A stretch of DNA of 64,000 nucleotides from Novosphingobium sp. KA1. GTDB taxonomy: Bacteria > Pseudomonadota > Alphaproteobacteria > Sphingomonadales > Sphingomonadaceae. The translations under genes were made by a program, and so were the position numbers. Shown here in pieces: positions 38,923 through 47,347 of the stretch; the first letter of the stretch is position 1, and each line of letters opens with the position of its first letter. The notes beneath the pieces were generated by a model. The model made no database searches and was not told the origin of the DNA. It saw nothing but the letters and a program-made list of their open reading frames with translations. Where the stretch lies: assembly GCF_017309955.1 (NCBI RefSeq), contig NZ_CP021248.1:558001-622000 (forward strand). The letters are read 5' to 3'.

Positions 38923-39390
38923 ATGAACATCGGTGAAATCTTTAATCGGAATGGCCGTCTGAAGGGCTCGATCGCCACCCGCACTATCGATCTGCCCAGT
39001 GTCGGGCTGCGCAAGGTCGTGAGCGATAATCCGAAGGCTCCGGTCTACGAGATCCTCGCGCTTAACATCGCCCGCCGCTACGTCCAGATCGGCGCGCTGT
39101 GGGAGGCCGTGTCGAAGCAGGGGGATGTGTTCCTCGCCGGGAACATCGACGACCCCAGCCTTCCCGAGCCGCTGCCGATCGCGCTCTTCCCGGCCGATCA
39201 TGGCGGCTACATGGTCGCCTGGCGTCGTGACACCATGCGCTCCGACTTCGGTGGCGGCATGGGCGCGAGCAGCGGCCGGTACGATGATCGCAGCCCGGGC
39301 GATCAGGGCGGCTTCGGCGACAGCACCGTGGGTGCCGGCGGCGAACGGTCGGGTTCGGACACCTCGTTCGAGGGGGAAGACCCGTTCTGA
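38923..39390 (+). CDS. DUF736 family protein with SSB-like acidic tail
   Basis: A 155-residue protein. The N-terminal half (MNIGEIFNRNGRLKGSIATR, then KAPVYEILALNIARRYVQIG, ALWEAVSKQGDVFLAG) is the DUF736 domain common on alphaproteobacterial plasmids. The C-terminal half is Gly/Asp-rich and ends FEGEDPF, resembling the acidic -DDxIPF tip of single-stranded DNA-binding proteins. A terminator follows at 39414. Function unknown; a DNA-metabolism role is inferred from the tail. Confidence 0.75.
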   Translation: MNIGEIFNRNGRLKGSIATRTIDLPSVGLRKVVSDNPKAPVYEILALNIARRYVQIGALWEAVSKQGDVFLAGNIDDPSLPEPLPIALFPADHGGYMVAWRRDTMRSDFGGGMGASSGRYDDRSPGDQGGFGDSTVGAGGERSGSDTSFEGEDPF

Positions 39391-39413
39391 TCACGCGCTG
39401 ATCAGTCCCATTG

Positions 39414-39453
39414 GGCCGGGGAGGCGTCAGGCTTCCCCGGCCTCTTTCTTTTT
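39414..39453 (+). terminator. intrinsic terminator after the DUF736 gene
   Basis: Stem GGCCGGGGA (39414-39422) with TCCCCGGCC (39434-39442), followed by a TCTTTCTTTTT run. Confidence 0.8.
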
Positions 39454-39473
39454 CGCCCATGAGGAGACATCCC

Positions 39474-39755
39474 ATGCGCCGCTCTTCATTGCATTCTTCC
39501 GCCCCGTTGACCGACCTTGCCGCGCTCTCCGCGGCGATCATGGCCAGCCCCTCGATCCGCGACCTGCTCGCGCGGCATGTCGAGGGCGCGTCTCCCGTGC
39601 CGGAAATCCCGGCGGGCATCACCTGCGGCGAGATCATCGCCGCCATCTACGACCTGCTCGAGAATACGCCGCTCGCGCCGCACGCGGCCGGGATCGTCGA
39701 TGCCGTCCTGACACGCGCGGCATTCGCCGCGCCCGCCAGGGCGAGCAGGCACTGA
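39474..39755 (+). CDS. 93-residue protein, lone copy of the N-terminal domain of the DUF2493 proteins
   Basis: ATG 39474 after GAGGAGACAT. The segment CGEIIAAIYDLLENTPLAPH matches GVIATIFDLLTDTRLDALAP and LIVTTLFDLLRDTRLQPAAE in the two DUF2493 proteins downstream, and the N-terminal ALSAAIMASPSIRDLL matches their ALFAEVTATPEFQRAF. It therefore looks like a stand-alone version of their helical domain, perhaps an interaction partner. Function unknown. Confidence 0.65.
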   Translation: MRRSSLHSSAPLTDLAALSAAIMASPSIRDLLARHVEGASPVPEIPAGITCGEIIAAIYDLLENTPLAPHAAGIVDAVLTRAAFAAPARASRH

Positions 39756-39775
39756 CCCGGCACGACACCCATGCA

Positions 39776-39812
39776 GGGCTGCGACGCTACCCTCGCGTTC
39801 GCGGCCCTTTTT
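39776..39812 (+). terminator. intrinsic terminator
   Basis: Stem GGGCTGCGA (39776-39784) with TCGCGGCCC (39799-39807, one G-T pair), followed by TTTTT. Confidence 0.7.
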
Positions 39813-39841
39813 CCTTTTGCCCCCTGACAGGGAGAAGTTCC

Positions 39842-40852
39842 ATGAGCCACGACCATTCGCGCAGCATCAGCCGCTTCGCTGACCTGCCCGCGCTGTTCGC
39901 CGAAGTGACCGCGACCCCGGAATTCCAGCGCGCGTTCGGCGATCCGATCCCCCTCTCGATCATCAGCCCGGGGGATGAACCGGGCGAACACGACATGCCC
40001 GAGCCACTCCACGCACAGGCCGATTGCGCCGGGGTTATCGCCACCATCTTCGACCTTCTGACCGACACCCGCCTCGATGCGCTCGCCCCCGAGATCACAT
40101 GGGGCATGGTGAACAGCTTCCATTTCGTCGCGGGAAAGCTCGAGCGGCAGGAAGACCTGCTGGCCGACGAACTGCGCGACATGATGCGCCGCTCCGACCT
40201 TTCCGAGGTGTTTAACACCGAGCTCGAGGAGAAGCAGCTGCTTTGCCAGTCGCTGTCCGAACAGCGCGAAGCGGTCGAGTGCATGCGCGACTATGCGGCC
40301 GACACCTTCCGCGTGCTTTCGGGTCGTCCCTGGTCGCCTGCGCGCGGTTCGCGGGTCTCGAAGGTCGCCACCGCCACGCAGGTCGCGATACAGGACTTCC
40401 TGCGCGCCCGGGAACTTGCCGAGCGCGAGCGATACCGCCCGCGCGGCCCGATCGTCGTCGCCTCCGGCCATGCCGAATGGCACGACTGGCAGATCCTATG
40501 GGACCGGCTCGATGCGATCCTCGCGCGGATCCCGCACATGACGCTGGTGACCACCGCGCAGCGTAAGGGCTTCGATGCGATCGTGGCCTCTTGGGCGGGG
40601 AGCCGCGACGTCCAGCTCGTCACCTACTCGCTGATGGGCGCGGGGCGCGGCGCGCCCTTTGCCCGTAATCGCAAGCTGGTCGAACTGAAACCCGTCGAAG
40701 CCGTGTTGGGCGAGGGTTCGGGCATCCAGGCGAACCTCTATCAGGCACTCCGAAAGGTCGGGGTTCCGATCCATGCCTTCCGGAAGGCCGATCAGGCACC
40801 CGCCGAGAAGATCACCGCGCTTCCGCGTGGCCGCGCTCGCCGGGCAGCCTGA
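39842..40852 (+). CDS. DUF2493/SLOG-domain protein, paralogue 1
   Basis: A 336-residue protein. The N-terminal helical region (about 10-190) includes WGMVNSFHFVAGKLERQEDL and a central coiled coil. The C-terminal part is a DUF2493-type SLOG domain: PIVVASGHAEWHDWQILWDR then HMTLVTTAQRKGFDAIVASW. SLOG domains bind nucleotide-like ligands; the family is linked by comparative genomics to conflict systems, and its role on plasmids is unknown. ATG 39842 after GGGAGAAGTTCC. Own terminator at 40877. Confidence 0.75.
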   Translation: MSHDHSRSISRFADLPALFAEVTATPEFQRAFGDPIPLSIISPGDEPGEHDMPEPLHAQADCAGVIATIFDLLTDTRLDALAPEITWGMVNSFHFVAGKLERQEDLLADELRDMMRRSDLSEVFNTELEEKQLLCQSLSEQREAVECMRDYAADTFRVLSGRPWSPARGSRVSKVATATQVAIQDFLRARELAERERYRPRGPIVVASGHAEWHDWQILWDRLDAILARIPHMTLVTTAQRKGFDAIVASWAGSRDVQLVTYSLMGAGRGAPFARNRKLVELKPVEAVLGEGSGIQANLYQALRKVGVPIHAFRKADQAPAEKITALPRGRARRAA

Positions 40853-40876
40853 CACTGAAGTCTCAGTGCATTTTCC

Positions 40877-40908
40877 GGGGATGGCGCGGCGCGCCGTCCC
40901 CCTTTTTT
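40877..40908 (+). terminator. intrinsic terminator
   Basis: Stem GGGGATGGCGC (40877-40887) with GCGCCGTCCCC (40891-40901), then TTTTTT. Confidence 0.8.
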
Positions 40909-41256
40909 ACGCAAGGGGCGTGCAGGGTCGTGAGGTCGCGGGCGCTCCACTGAGAGGCAGGCGCCTGGAGGCACCCGTTGCGAATCAGGGGCATCGAGCC
41001 CCAGATTCGCAAAGCCTCTTCTCTCTCTCTCAAGAATTCCAATGGTGGCACGGGACCGCGTCGGCCTCAAGGACGACGGGGCCCCACCATTTTTCCGGGC
41101 GGGTCGGGCGTCATGCTTCCACTCGGGCAATGTGGCCGCCCGGAAAAATCGTGACCCCCATCGCCGGCTACGCCGGTCGCGTTCCGCGATCCTTGACCCC
41201 GCCGCTCGGAGCCCGTGCCCAAAGGGGAACCTCTTTCGTTTCTACAGGAGGTTCCC
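40909..41256. other. 348-base non-coding stretch between the DUF2493 paralogues
   Basis: Holds a 14-bp perfect inverted repeat (41089-41149) and, near 41247, the ribosome binding site AGGAGGTTCCC of the next gene. No gene seen. Confidence 0.55.
41089..41149. repeat. 14-bp perfect inverted repeat
   Basis: ATTTTTCCGGGCGG (41089-41102) and its exact complement (41136-41149) with a 33-base loop. The arms carry A/T tracts at the outside, so it could act as a bidirectional terminator or as a remnant of a small element. Confidence 0.65.
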
Positions 41257-42240
41257 ATGACGAAGATCCACCGCAGCGTCCGCCCGTTCTCCGACATCGC
41301 CGAATTCATCGCGCAGGAGACGATGGCGGACACCACCGACGACTTCCACGCCGCCTTCACCTCCGATCTCGACGGGGTCCGCATCGGGCGCGGCGAGGAG
41401 GAGATGGCGACCGACATGCCCGATCCGCGCGAAGCCCAGCTCGCCGTCGAACTGATCGTCACGACACTCTTCGATCTGCTGCGCGACACGCGGCTGCAGC
41501 CTGCCGCCGAGCGCCTCGCATGGGGCATGGTGAACAGTTTCCATCACGTCGCCGACCAGTGGCAGGGGCAGGCCGATAAGGCGACGCGCGAGGTTCAGGA
41601 CCTGCTGCGGCGCGCCGACGGCAGCGAAATCCACAGCGTCGAACTCGAGCAGGCACAGGGCGAACTCGAATTCCTCGACGAAGCCACCGACGCCCTGCGC
41701 TGCATGCGCGACCATGCCGCCGACGTCTTCCACACCGAAACCGGACGGCCGTGGTCGGCACCGAAGGGGTCGCTGGTCTCGAGTAAGCGCACTGCCTCGG
41801 TGATCGCCGCCACCGATTTCCTGGCCGCCCGCCGCCAGCGCCGCACCGACGCGCATAATCCGCAGGGGCCCATCGTGATCTTCTCCGGCGGCGCGGACTG
41901 CTGGTTTGACGACCGCCTGATCTGGGCGAAACTCGACGACGCGAAATCCCGGAACCCGGCGATGGTGCTGGCGACCACCGCACAGGATAAGGGATGCGAC
42001 GCGATGGCCGCTGCGTGGGCCGCCTCGCGTAAGGTGAAGCTCATCACGTTCCGCCTCAGCGCCAAGCTGGGGAAGAGGGCGGGGTTCGTCCGGAACGAGC
42101 AGATGGTCGGACTGCGCCCCGTTGAGGCCCTGGTCTGCGAAGGGTCGGGCCTGCAGTCTCACCTCGCGCGCCTCGTGAAGGAGAAGCGTATCCCGGCGCG
42201 GTTCGTCAGGCTCAGCGATCAGGGATGGGAGGCGCAGTGA
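41257..42240 (+). CDS. DUF2493/SLOG-domain protein, paralogue 2
   Basis: A 327-residue protein with the same layout as the gene at 39842: helical N-terminal region with WGMVNSFHHVADQWQGQ and CMRDHAADVFHTETGRPWSA, and C-terminal SLOG domain (PIVIFSGGADCWFDDRLIWA, MVLATTAQDKGCDAMAAAWA, VEALVCEGSGLQSHLARL). Clear tandem duplication but diverged along the whole length. ATG 41257 behind AGGAGGTTCCC. Terminator at 42251. Confidence 0.75.
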   Translation: MTKIHRSVRPFSDIAEFIAQETMADTTDDFHAAFTSDLDGVRIGRGEEEMATDMPDPREAQLAVELIVTTLFDLLRDTRLQPAAERLAWGMVNSFHHVADQWQGQADKATREVQDLLRRADGSEIHSVELEQAQGELEFLDEATDALRCMRDHAADVFHTETGRPWSAPKGSLVSSKRTASVIAATDFLAARRQRRTDAHNPQGPIVIFSGGADCWFDDRLIWAKLDDAKSRNPAMVLATTAQDKGCDAMAAAWAASRKVKLITFRLSAKLGKRAGFVRNEQMVGLRPVEALVCEGSGLQSHLARLVKEKRIPARFVRLSDQGWEAQ

Positions 42241-42250
42241 GGTTCCGTCA

Positions 42251-42292
42251 GAGGATCGGTCCGGTTCGCCGGGCCGGTCCTCATTTCTTTTT
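42251..42292 (+). terminator. intrinsic terminator
   Basis: Hairpin GAGGATCGGTCCGG / CCGGGCCGGTCCTC around TTCG (42251-42282), followed by ATTTCTTTTT. Confidence 0.75.
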
Positions 42293-42469
42293 ATCAAGCG
42301 TAGCTCTCGCCCCGCTCAGGGACCCGCAGGCGGGTCCGTCGCGGGCGCGATGCGGGACCGCCAAGCGGTCCCGGCCTCCTGCGCGCGGCTTCGCCGTGCT
42401 CGTCGCAGGGACACCCTTCGGGCGCGGTCTTGGTGGGGTTGGCTAAGGGGCTAGGCCGCGTCCTGCCAC

Positions 42470-42494
42470 CAGAGGAGAGGAGGGCAGAGAGGGG
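42470..42494 (+). promoter_or_regulatory. purine-rich leader
   Basis: G/A-rich stretch shortly before ATG 42520, of the same character as at 2421, 10695, 17791 and 38833. Confidence 0.35.
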
Positions 42495-42519
42495 TGGCTC
42501 ATTCGAGGAGATTAAAGCC

Positions 42520-43041
42520 ATGTCCGAGCATCTGCACCTTTCTAATTCGGCCGTCTTCATTTCCGGATCGCGCTCCATTACCACGCTTCCCGAACCTGTT
42601 ATCGAACGCATCGACGGTTTCCTGTACCGCGCGCTTCCCATCTGGATCGGGGATGCGCACGGCGTGGATCGCCTGGTCCAGCGCCTTCTCTCCGATCGCG
42701 ATATCGCTGCCGTCAGGGTCTACTGTTCCGGCGAAGGGCCACGTCATAATCTGGGCGACTGGCCTGTCCGGAACATTCCCGCCTCCGGTAGAAAGGGCAC
42801 CGCCGCCTTCCATGCCGCGAAGGATGCGGCGATGGTGCGCGATGCCGCCATCGGACTCGTGATCTGGGATGGTCGCAGCCGGGGCAGCCTTGCGAATATC
42901 CACCGCTTGGCGGCGCAGCGGCGCTTCATCATGATCTGGTTCGGGCCCGAAGCGCGGTTCATTACCCTGAGATCGGATTCCGACAGGGACAGCTTTCTCG
43001 AGGCGCATCCCTGCCGGAACCTGGTGATGACCAGCGCGTGA
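42520..43041 (+). CDS. single-domain SLOG-like nucleotide-binding protein
   Basis: A 173-residue protein, mostly one SLOG-type Rossmann domain: AVFISGSRSITTLPEPVIER, then PIWIGDAHGVDRLVQRLLSD, AAFHAAKDAAMVRDAAIGLVIWDGRSRGSLANI. The GSR and GDAHGVD motifs are like those of DUF2493/YspA-type proteins. Third SLOG-type protein in this short stretch. ATG 42520 follows GAGGAGATTAAAGCC. Confidence 0.7.
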   Translation: MSEHLHLSNSAVFISGSRSITTLPEPVIERIDGFLYRALPIWIGDAHGVDRLVQRLLSDRDIAAVRVYCSGEGPRHNLGDWPVRNIPASGRKGTAAFHAAKDAAMVRDAAIGLVIWDGRSRGSLANIHRLAAQRRFIMIWFGPEARFITLRSDSDRDSFLEAHPCRNLVMTSA

Positions 43042-43284
43042 TCAGATCGCTGCCGGCAGTCCTTTAATCGCCGTCAGCGCCGCGCCGCCACCGACCCGGA
43101 TCGCCTGTGTGAGAAGCTCGCGGAATTCCCTTTCCGTGAGCTTCTCCACCGGCATCGCCGCGATCATTGCGGCATATCTGCCCCGCAGCGCACGGCGCGC
43201 GTTTTCCAGTTCATCGTTCATCTTGCGCTGACGCGCTTCGAGATCGGCGAGCCGATCCCTTTCCGTCATCTTCGGCATGTCCAT
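43042..43284 (-). CDS. 80-residue coiled-coil protein, possibly TraD-like
   Basis: ATG 43284 (GGAAGGA upstream on the minus strand). The N-terminal helix ERDRLADLEARQRKMNDELE is a coiled coil; the C-terminus (EKLTEREFRELLTQAI) is followed by a Gly-Ala hydrophobic stretch. Size and layout resemble small TraD/conjugation accessory proteins of alphaproteobacterial plasmids, but this is only a suggestion. It ends immediately after the SLOG gene's end (convergent, no gap). Confidence 0.5.
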   Translation of the reverse strand: MDMPKMTERDRLADLEARQRKMNDELENARRALRGRYAAMIAAMPVEKLTEREFRELLTQAIRVGGGAALTAIKGLPAAI

Positions 43285-43468
43285 CGTCCTTCCCCGATGG
43301 CCTGCCCGTCGCTTGCGACTGTGCCACATCAGCGGACCGGCGCAAGCGGGGATTGCCGCTTCCTGCGGAACCGGCGGGACGTCCCGTTTGGCCACTTCTC
43401 CACCGACCCATCCCATCCATCGGCCCGCGGTGCCTGTAGTCCGCGGACACCCCCATGAGGAGGCTTTC

Positions 43469-43816
43469 ATGCTCACCATCGATCCCGATTACGACCGTTT
43501 CGTCGATACCCATGAACCGCACTATTTCTCTGCGCAGGCGAGGGGTTTCACTCTTATTCGCCAGATTGAGCGCCACCTCAAACGGGCTAATTCCTACGCG
43601 GGCCAGTACTACGGTTACACCGATCACGAGACCGGCGACTTCGTGATCACCGGCGAGTGCGACGAGGAATACGAAGCGGAATGGAACCATGCTTCGGACC
43701 TCGCCCGGATAGCTGCCCGCTCCAATGCGTATCGGATCATCCGGGCGCAGGGCCGTGACGACGAGGCGGCCATGCTCATCCTTGAAGCGCACGCGTTGGT
43801 CGCCCAGCAGGGCTGA
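43469..43816 (+). CDS. 115-residue hypothetical protein
   Basis: ATG 43469 preceded by GAGGAGG. The protein begins MLTIDPDYDRFVDTHEPHYF and has an internal YTDHETGDFVITGECDEEYE and a helical C-terminus. No family recognised. A strong terminator follows. Confidence 0.6.
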   Translation: MLTIDPDYDRFVDTHEPHYFSAQARGFTLIRQIERHLKRANSYAGQYYGYTDHETGDFVITGECDEEYEAEWNHASDLARIAARSNAYRIIRAQGRDDEAAMLILEAHALVAQQG

Positions 43817-43827
43817 TCACATACTCC

Positions 43828-43860
43828 GGGGACCGGGCCTGACGCCCGGTCCCCTTTTTT
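43828..43860 (+). terminator. intrinsic terminator
   Basis: Eleven-base perfect stem GGGGACCGGGC (43828-43838) with GCCCGGTCCCC (43844-43854), then TTTTTT. Confidence 0.9.
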
Positions 43861-43881
43861 GCTTTCGGGGAGACCCCACCC

Positions 43882-44061
43882 ATGAACGCCATCCCTCAAA
43901 CCTCCTCGCCACGCACTACCGCGCAACTGCAGCAAGGGTGCCCCGCCCCTGCCGGTACGAGGCTGCGCAGCGCGAGCGCGCTGCGTAAGGCGGGACGCAC
44001 GGCGCGAGGCCGTTTTGTAATGGACCCTACGCACGGGTGCTGCGGGCCCATTAGGCTGTAA
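43882..44061 (+). CDS. short ORF, probably the broken 5' end of a backbone gene
   Basis: ATG 43882 begins MNAIPQTSSPRTTAQLQQGC and runs 59 codons to TAA 44059-44061. The N-terminus reads like the start of a normal backbone gene, but after about 20 residues the composition changes (Arg/Ala-rich, then PTHGCC), suggesting a junction and truncation. No homologue recognised. Confidence 0.35.
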   Translation: MNAIPQTSSPRTTAQLQQGCPAPAGTRLRSASALRKAGRTARGRFVMDPTHGCCGPIRL

Positions 44062-44511
44062 AAACAAGGGTATATGGCCGTAATACGCGTATGCCTCAGT
44101 TCCAGCGGAGCGTCGTACGCCGACCACGGCACCGACGAGGGCGGTGCTATCCCATTGAGTTAACGTGAGATATCTTGTGGTACGCGTCCTGCGCGGATTC
44201 AGGATCTGTTCGACCGATACCTTCATCAAAAGGCCTGGACTCGCTGCTGCATGACCGAGATCATGGTGTCCTCGCTCCAGCAGGAATACCTCTCCGCCAG
44301 CATCGGAGCGCGAGGCACTTGAGCGCCAACTCGAAGCCTTGCAACGCGATATCCATCGATTGCAACTCGAGCATGAGTTCCTCATGCGTTGAGCCTCAAC
44401 GGGTGAGCAGCGCCTTACCGAAACGCCATGCGAGAAGAATTTTTGGAACGCTAAGCCATTCCCATTTCTCGATCCCAAACGGGATAGCTGCGGCCGTCCC
44501 TTTGAGTGTTC
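44062..44511. other. 450-base scar region
   Basis: No intact gene. A short plus-strand frame ending at 44393 reads SEREALERQLEALQRDIHRL, a coiled-coil like those in IS3-type transposase subunits, but it has no start and stops at once. The segment separates plasmid backbone from the catabolic region and is probably recombination debris. Confidence 0.4.
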
Positions 44512-45352
44512 CTAGGGTCAGGACTCGTTGATCACAGCCAGAAGATGACGGTGGCAGCGAGGGTAACGGCGGAGAAGAAGGCGGTCGGGCAGCGATCGTA
44601 GCGGGTGGCGACGCGGCGCCAGTCTTTGAGGCGGCCGAACATGATCTCGATGCGGCTGCGGCGCCGATAGCGGCGCTTGTCATACCTGACGGGCTCGTTG
44701 CGTGATCGCCGACCCGGGATGCATGGCTGAATGCCCTTTGCTTGGAGAGCGTCCCTGAACCAGTCGGCGTCATAGCCGCGATCGCCAAGTAGCCACTGCG
44801 CCTTGGGCATGTCGTCGAGCAGCGCTGCCGCTCCGGTGTAGTCGCTGACTTGGCCAGCGGTCATGAAGAAGCTCAAAGGCCGGCCGTTCGCGTCGGCGAC
44901 GGCGTGGAGCTTGGTGTTCATGCCGCCTTTGGTGCGCCCGATCAGGCGACCAAGATCCCCTTTTTAACCCGCAGACTCAAGGCCGTGCGGTGCGCCTTCA
45001 GGTAAGTCGCGTCGATCATGACCGTCTTCGGCTCGGCACCTTTCGCCGCCAGCCCCTCCATCATGCGCGTGAACACGCCTGCCTCACCCCAGCGCTTCCA
45101 CCGATTGTAGAGCGTCTTGTGCGAACCGTAGGCGGCGGGTGCATCTCGCCAGCGCAGCCCGTTCTTGTTGACGAACACGATGCCACTCAGCACCCGCCGA
45201 TCATCCACGCGCGGCTTGCCGTGGCTCCTGGGGAAGAACGGCCGCAGCCGCTCCATCTGCTCATCAGTCAGCCAAAACAGATCGCTCATTCCGGTCTCCT
45301 TGCGAAGCCTGAATCAGATCGTGACGCTCACATCAATGGGTCCTGACCCTAG
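44512..45352. mobile_element. IS5-family (IS427-like) insertion sequence
   Basis: Flanked by CTAG on both sides (44512-44515 and 45349-45352). The ends share AGGGTCAGGAC as inverted repeats. About 0.84 kb with two overlapping transposase frames on the minus strand, the normal IS427-group layout. It truncates a glutathione S-transferase gene on its right. Confidence 0.85.
44532..45289 (-). CDS. IS5-family transposase, two frames joined by -1 frameshift
   Basis: OrfA (45289-44942) begins MSDLFWLTDEQMERLRPFFP. The frame ends RVKKGILVA. A -1 slip on the AAAAAGGGG run (about 44956-44964) continues as GDLGRLIGRTKGGMNTKLHA into orfB, which carries LLGDRGYDADWFRDAL and the YRRRSRIEIMFGRLKDWRR end, the DDE motif region. 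Frameshifting is the norm for this group, so it is probably functional. Confidence 0.85.
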
Positions 45353-45499
45353 CGGATGTATCCGCCGCAATTCGGGCGGAGCAAGCAAGGTCTTTGGATT
45401 ACGTTCGTAACGTACGATTTCGTATGGTATCTCAAGTTCTTCAAGAGCCCAAAGAATGCGCTGCGATCGGCTGTTTTCGAGATGATGAACTATAATCAT
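45353..45499 (-). pseudogene. glutathione S-transferase, N-terminal fragment
   Basis: ATG 45499 gives MIIVHHLENSRSQRILWALE, then ELEIPYEIVRYERNPKT and a partial RRIHPLG, the thioredoxin-fold N-terminal domain of a GST. It is cut at the IS5 end. The sequence beyond the element does not resume a GST. By position it was the last gene of the leftward acyl-CoA/PQQ operon. Confidence 0.75.
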
Positions 45500-45604
45500 T
45501 TCCGACACTCTTGATGAGCGGCTGACTTTCAAGGCAGTCGACGTACTTTGAAATTGCTGCACGTGCTGATTTAACCAGAATCAAGCGTTGTGTGCAGGGT
45601 GGGA

Positions 45605-47317
45605 TCACGCCAGCAACAAGGCGGGATCAATCGCATAGAGCTGATCGGCTGGTGCACTGGCTGCGGCAGCAAGCCCGATAGCTTCAGGAACTATCTGGTC
45701 GAGATAGAATGCCGCGGTCGCTTTTTTGACCTGGCCAAAATCATCATCGGTCGCTGCGCTGTGCTGCTGTTCCATCAACCAGCCGCAGACCGCGACCGAT
45801 AACATCGTCAGGAACGGATAGCTTGCAGCGAGCCGGTCGTCAGCATTCGCTCCGGTGAGACGGCGTCCGATATCTTCACAGTGATAGATGAGTTCCGTTA
45901 GCGGCGCCGCCTTTGCTGTTGTCCGTAAGTCCGTCAATAAGGCTTCGAAGGCCTTGCCATTGGACAGACCGAGCTTCCGTCCGACCAAGTCAGCTGCCTG
46001 TATGCCATTCGTACCCTCGTAGATGGGCGTGATTCGAGCATCACGGAACAATTGCGCAGCCCCTGTCTCCTCGACGTAGCCCATGCCTCCATGCACCTGG
46101 ACCCCAATCGACGCGATTTCATTCCCGAGATCGGTGGCATGCGCCTTGGCGAGCGGCGTGAGGATCTCGAGCCGATCTTGCGCCTCCTCGTCGCCGAGCG
46201 CCGCAAGATCGACCTGCACAGCGGCATAGTAGACCAGGGCGCGTGCCGCTTGCGTCTGTGCAGACATCCGCATCAGCATGCGCCGAACGTCAGGATGATC
46301 CGCGATGCGCGCCGGCGTGCGATCAGCCGCCCCCGCGCGGGCAGACTGGACCCGTTCCAGCGCGTACGACACAGCCTTGCGCGTTGCCGCCTCACCGATT
46401 TGGACGCCTTGCAGACCGACGTTCAGGCGCGCGTTGTTCATCATCGTAAACATGGCGCGCATACCCCCATGTTCCGGGCCGATGAGTTCGCCGATGCAGT
46501 CGTCGTGATCGCCGAAGCTCAGGACACAGGTCGGTGATGCGTGCAGCCCGAGCTTATGCTCGATCGAGACAACCTTCACGTCGTTGGGCTCGGCTGGTTT
46601 CCCGGCGGCGTCGAGGCGGAACTTGGGCACGAGAAATAGGGAGATGCCACGCGTTCCGGGCGGTGCGTTCGGCGTTCGCGCAAGGACGAGATGGACGATG
46701 TTTTCGGCCATGTCATGGTCACCGAACGAGATGTAGATTTTGGTGCCCTTGATCGACCACGTCCCGTCGCCGCGAGGAAACGCCTGCGCGCGAAGCGCGC
46801 CGACATCAGATCCTGCCTGGGGCTCAGTGAGGTTCATCGTGCCCGTCCAGGCCCCGGTTGCGAGCTGCGGCAGGTATAGTGCCTGTTGATCGGCCGAACC
46901 GTGATGGACCAAGGCTTCGATTGCACCGACCGTCAGCGTCGGACAGAGCGCAAAGCCGGTATTCGCGGTTCCGAGCAGTTCGAGCACGGCGGTCTGCAGC
47001 ACGAAGGGTAGTCCCTGACCGCCATGTTCGACGGGAACGCCGATGGTACCCCATCCGCCCTCCACATAGGCCTGATATGCAGAAGCATAGCCATCGGGCA
47101 TCACGACGCCATCGTCAGTCCACTGCGCGCCGACCGTGTCGCCGATCCCGTTGATCGGTCCCCATACGCCGCTGGCGAATTCGCCGGCCCCTTCGAGGAC
47201 GGCATCGACGACGTCATCGCTGGCATCGGCAAACCGATCGTGTTGAGCAAGGTCGCGGATGTGGGCGATCGTAACAAGGACGAACCGGATCTCAGCGGTC
47301 GCAGGTGAAGAAGTCAT
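45605..47317 (-). CDS. acyl-CoA dehydrogenase
   Basis: A 570-residue flavoprotein of the longer acyl-CoA dehydrogenase type, which introduces the alpha-beta double bond in acyl-CoA thioesters and passes electrons to ETF. Signatures: TMNLTEPQAGSDVGALR, KIYISFGDHDMAENIVHLVL, and the C-terminal GGMGYVEETGAAQLFRDARI with YEGTNGIQA. Follows the acyl-CoA synthetase by 30 bases in the same operon. Substrate not predictable; medium/long or aromatic side chains are possible. Confidence 0.88.
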   Translation of the reverse strand: MTSSPATAEIRFVLVTIAHIRDLAQHDRFADASDDVVDAVLEGAGEFASGVWGPINGIGDTVGAQWTDDGVVMPDGYASAYQAYVEGGWGTIGVPVEHGGQGLPFVLQTAVLELLGTANTGFALCPTLTVGAIEALVHHGSADQQALYLPQLATGAWTGTMNLTEPQAGSDVGALRAQAFPRGDGTWSIKGTKIYISFGDHDMAENIVHLVLARTPNAPPGTRGISLFLVPKFRLDAAGKPAEPNDVKVVSIEHKLGLHASPTCVLSFGDHDDCIGELIGPEHGGMRAMFTMMNNARLNVGLQGVQIGEAATRKAVSYALERVQSARAGAADRTPARIADHPDVRRMLMRMSAQTQAARALVYYAAVQVDLAALGDEEAQDRLEILTPLAKAHATDLGNEIASIGVQVHGGMGYVEETGAAQLFRDARITPIYEGTNGIQAADLVGRKLGLSNGKAFEALLTDLRTTAKAAPLTELIYHCEDIGRRLTGANADDRLAASYPFLTMLSVAVCGWLMEQQHSAATDDDFGQVKKATAAFYLDQIVPEAIGLAAAASAPADQLYAIDPALLLA

Positions 47318-47347
47318 ACTTCGGTGCTTTCTGAAACGATCGTGTGA

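Noticed and set aside
44306..44396. Coiled-coil fragment as an IS3 transposase gene
   Set aside because: Only about 28 residues without start or catalytic part; cannot be assigned.
44956..44964. Frameshift in the IS5-family transposase as a disabling mutation
   Set aside because: The A5G4 run gives exact -1 continuity, typical for the IS427 group.
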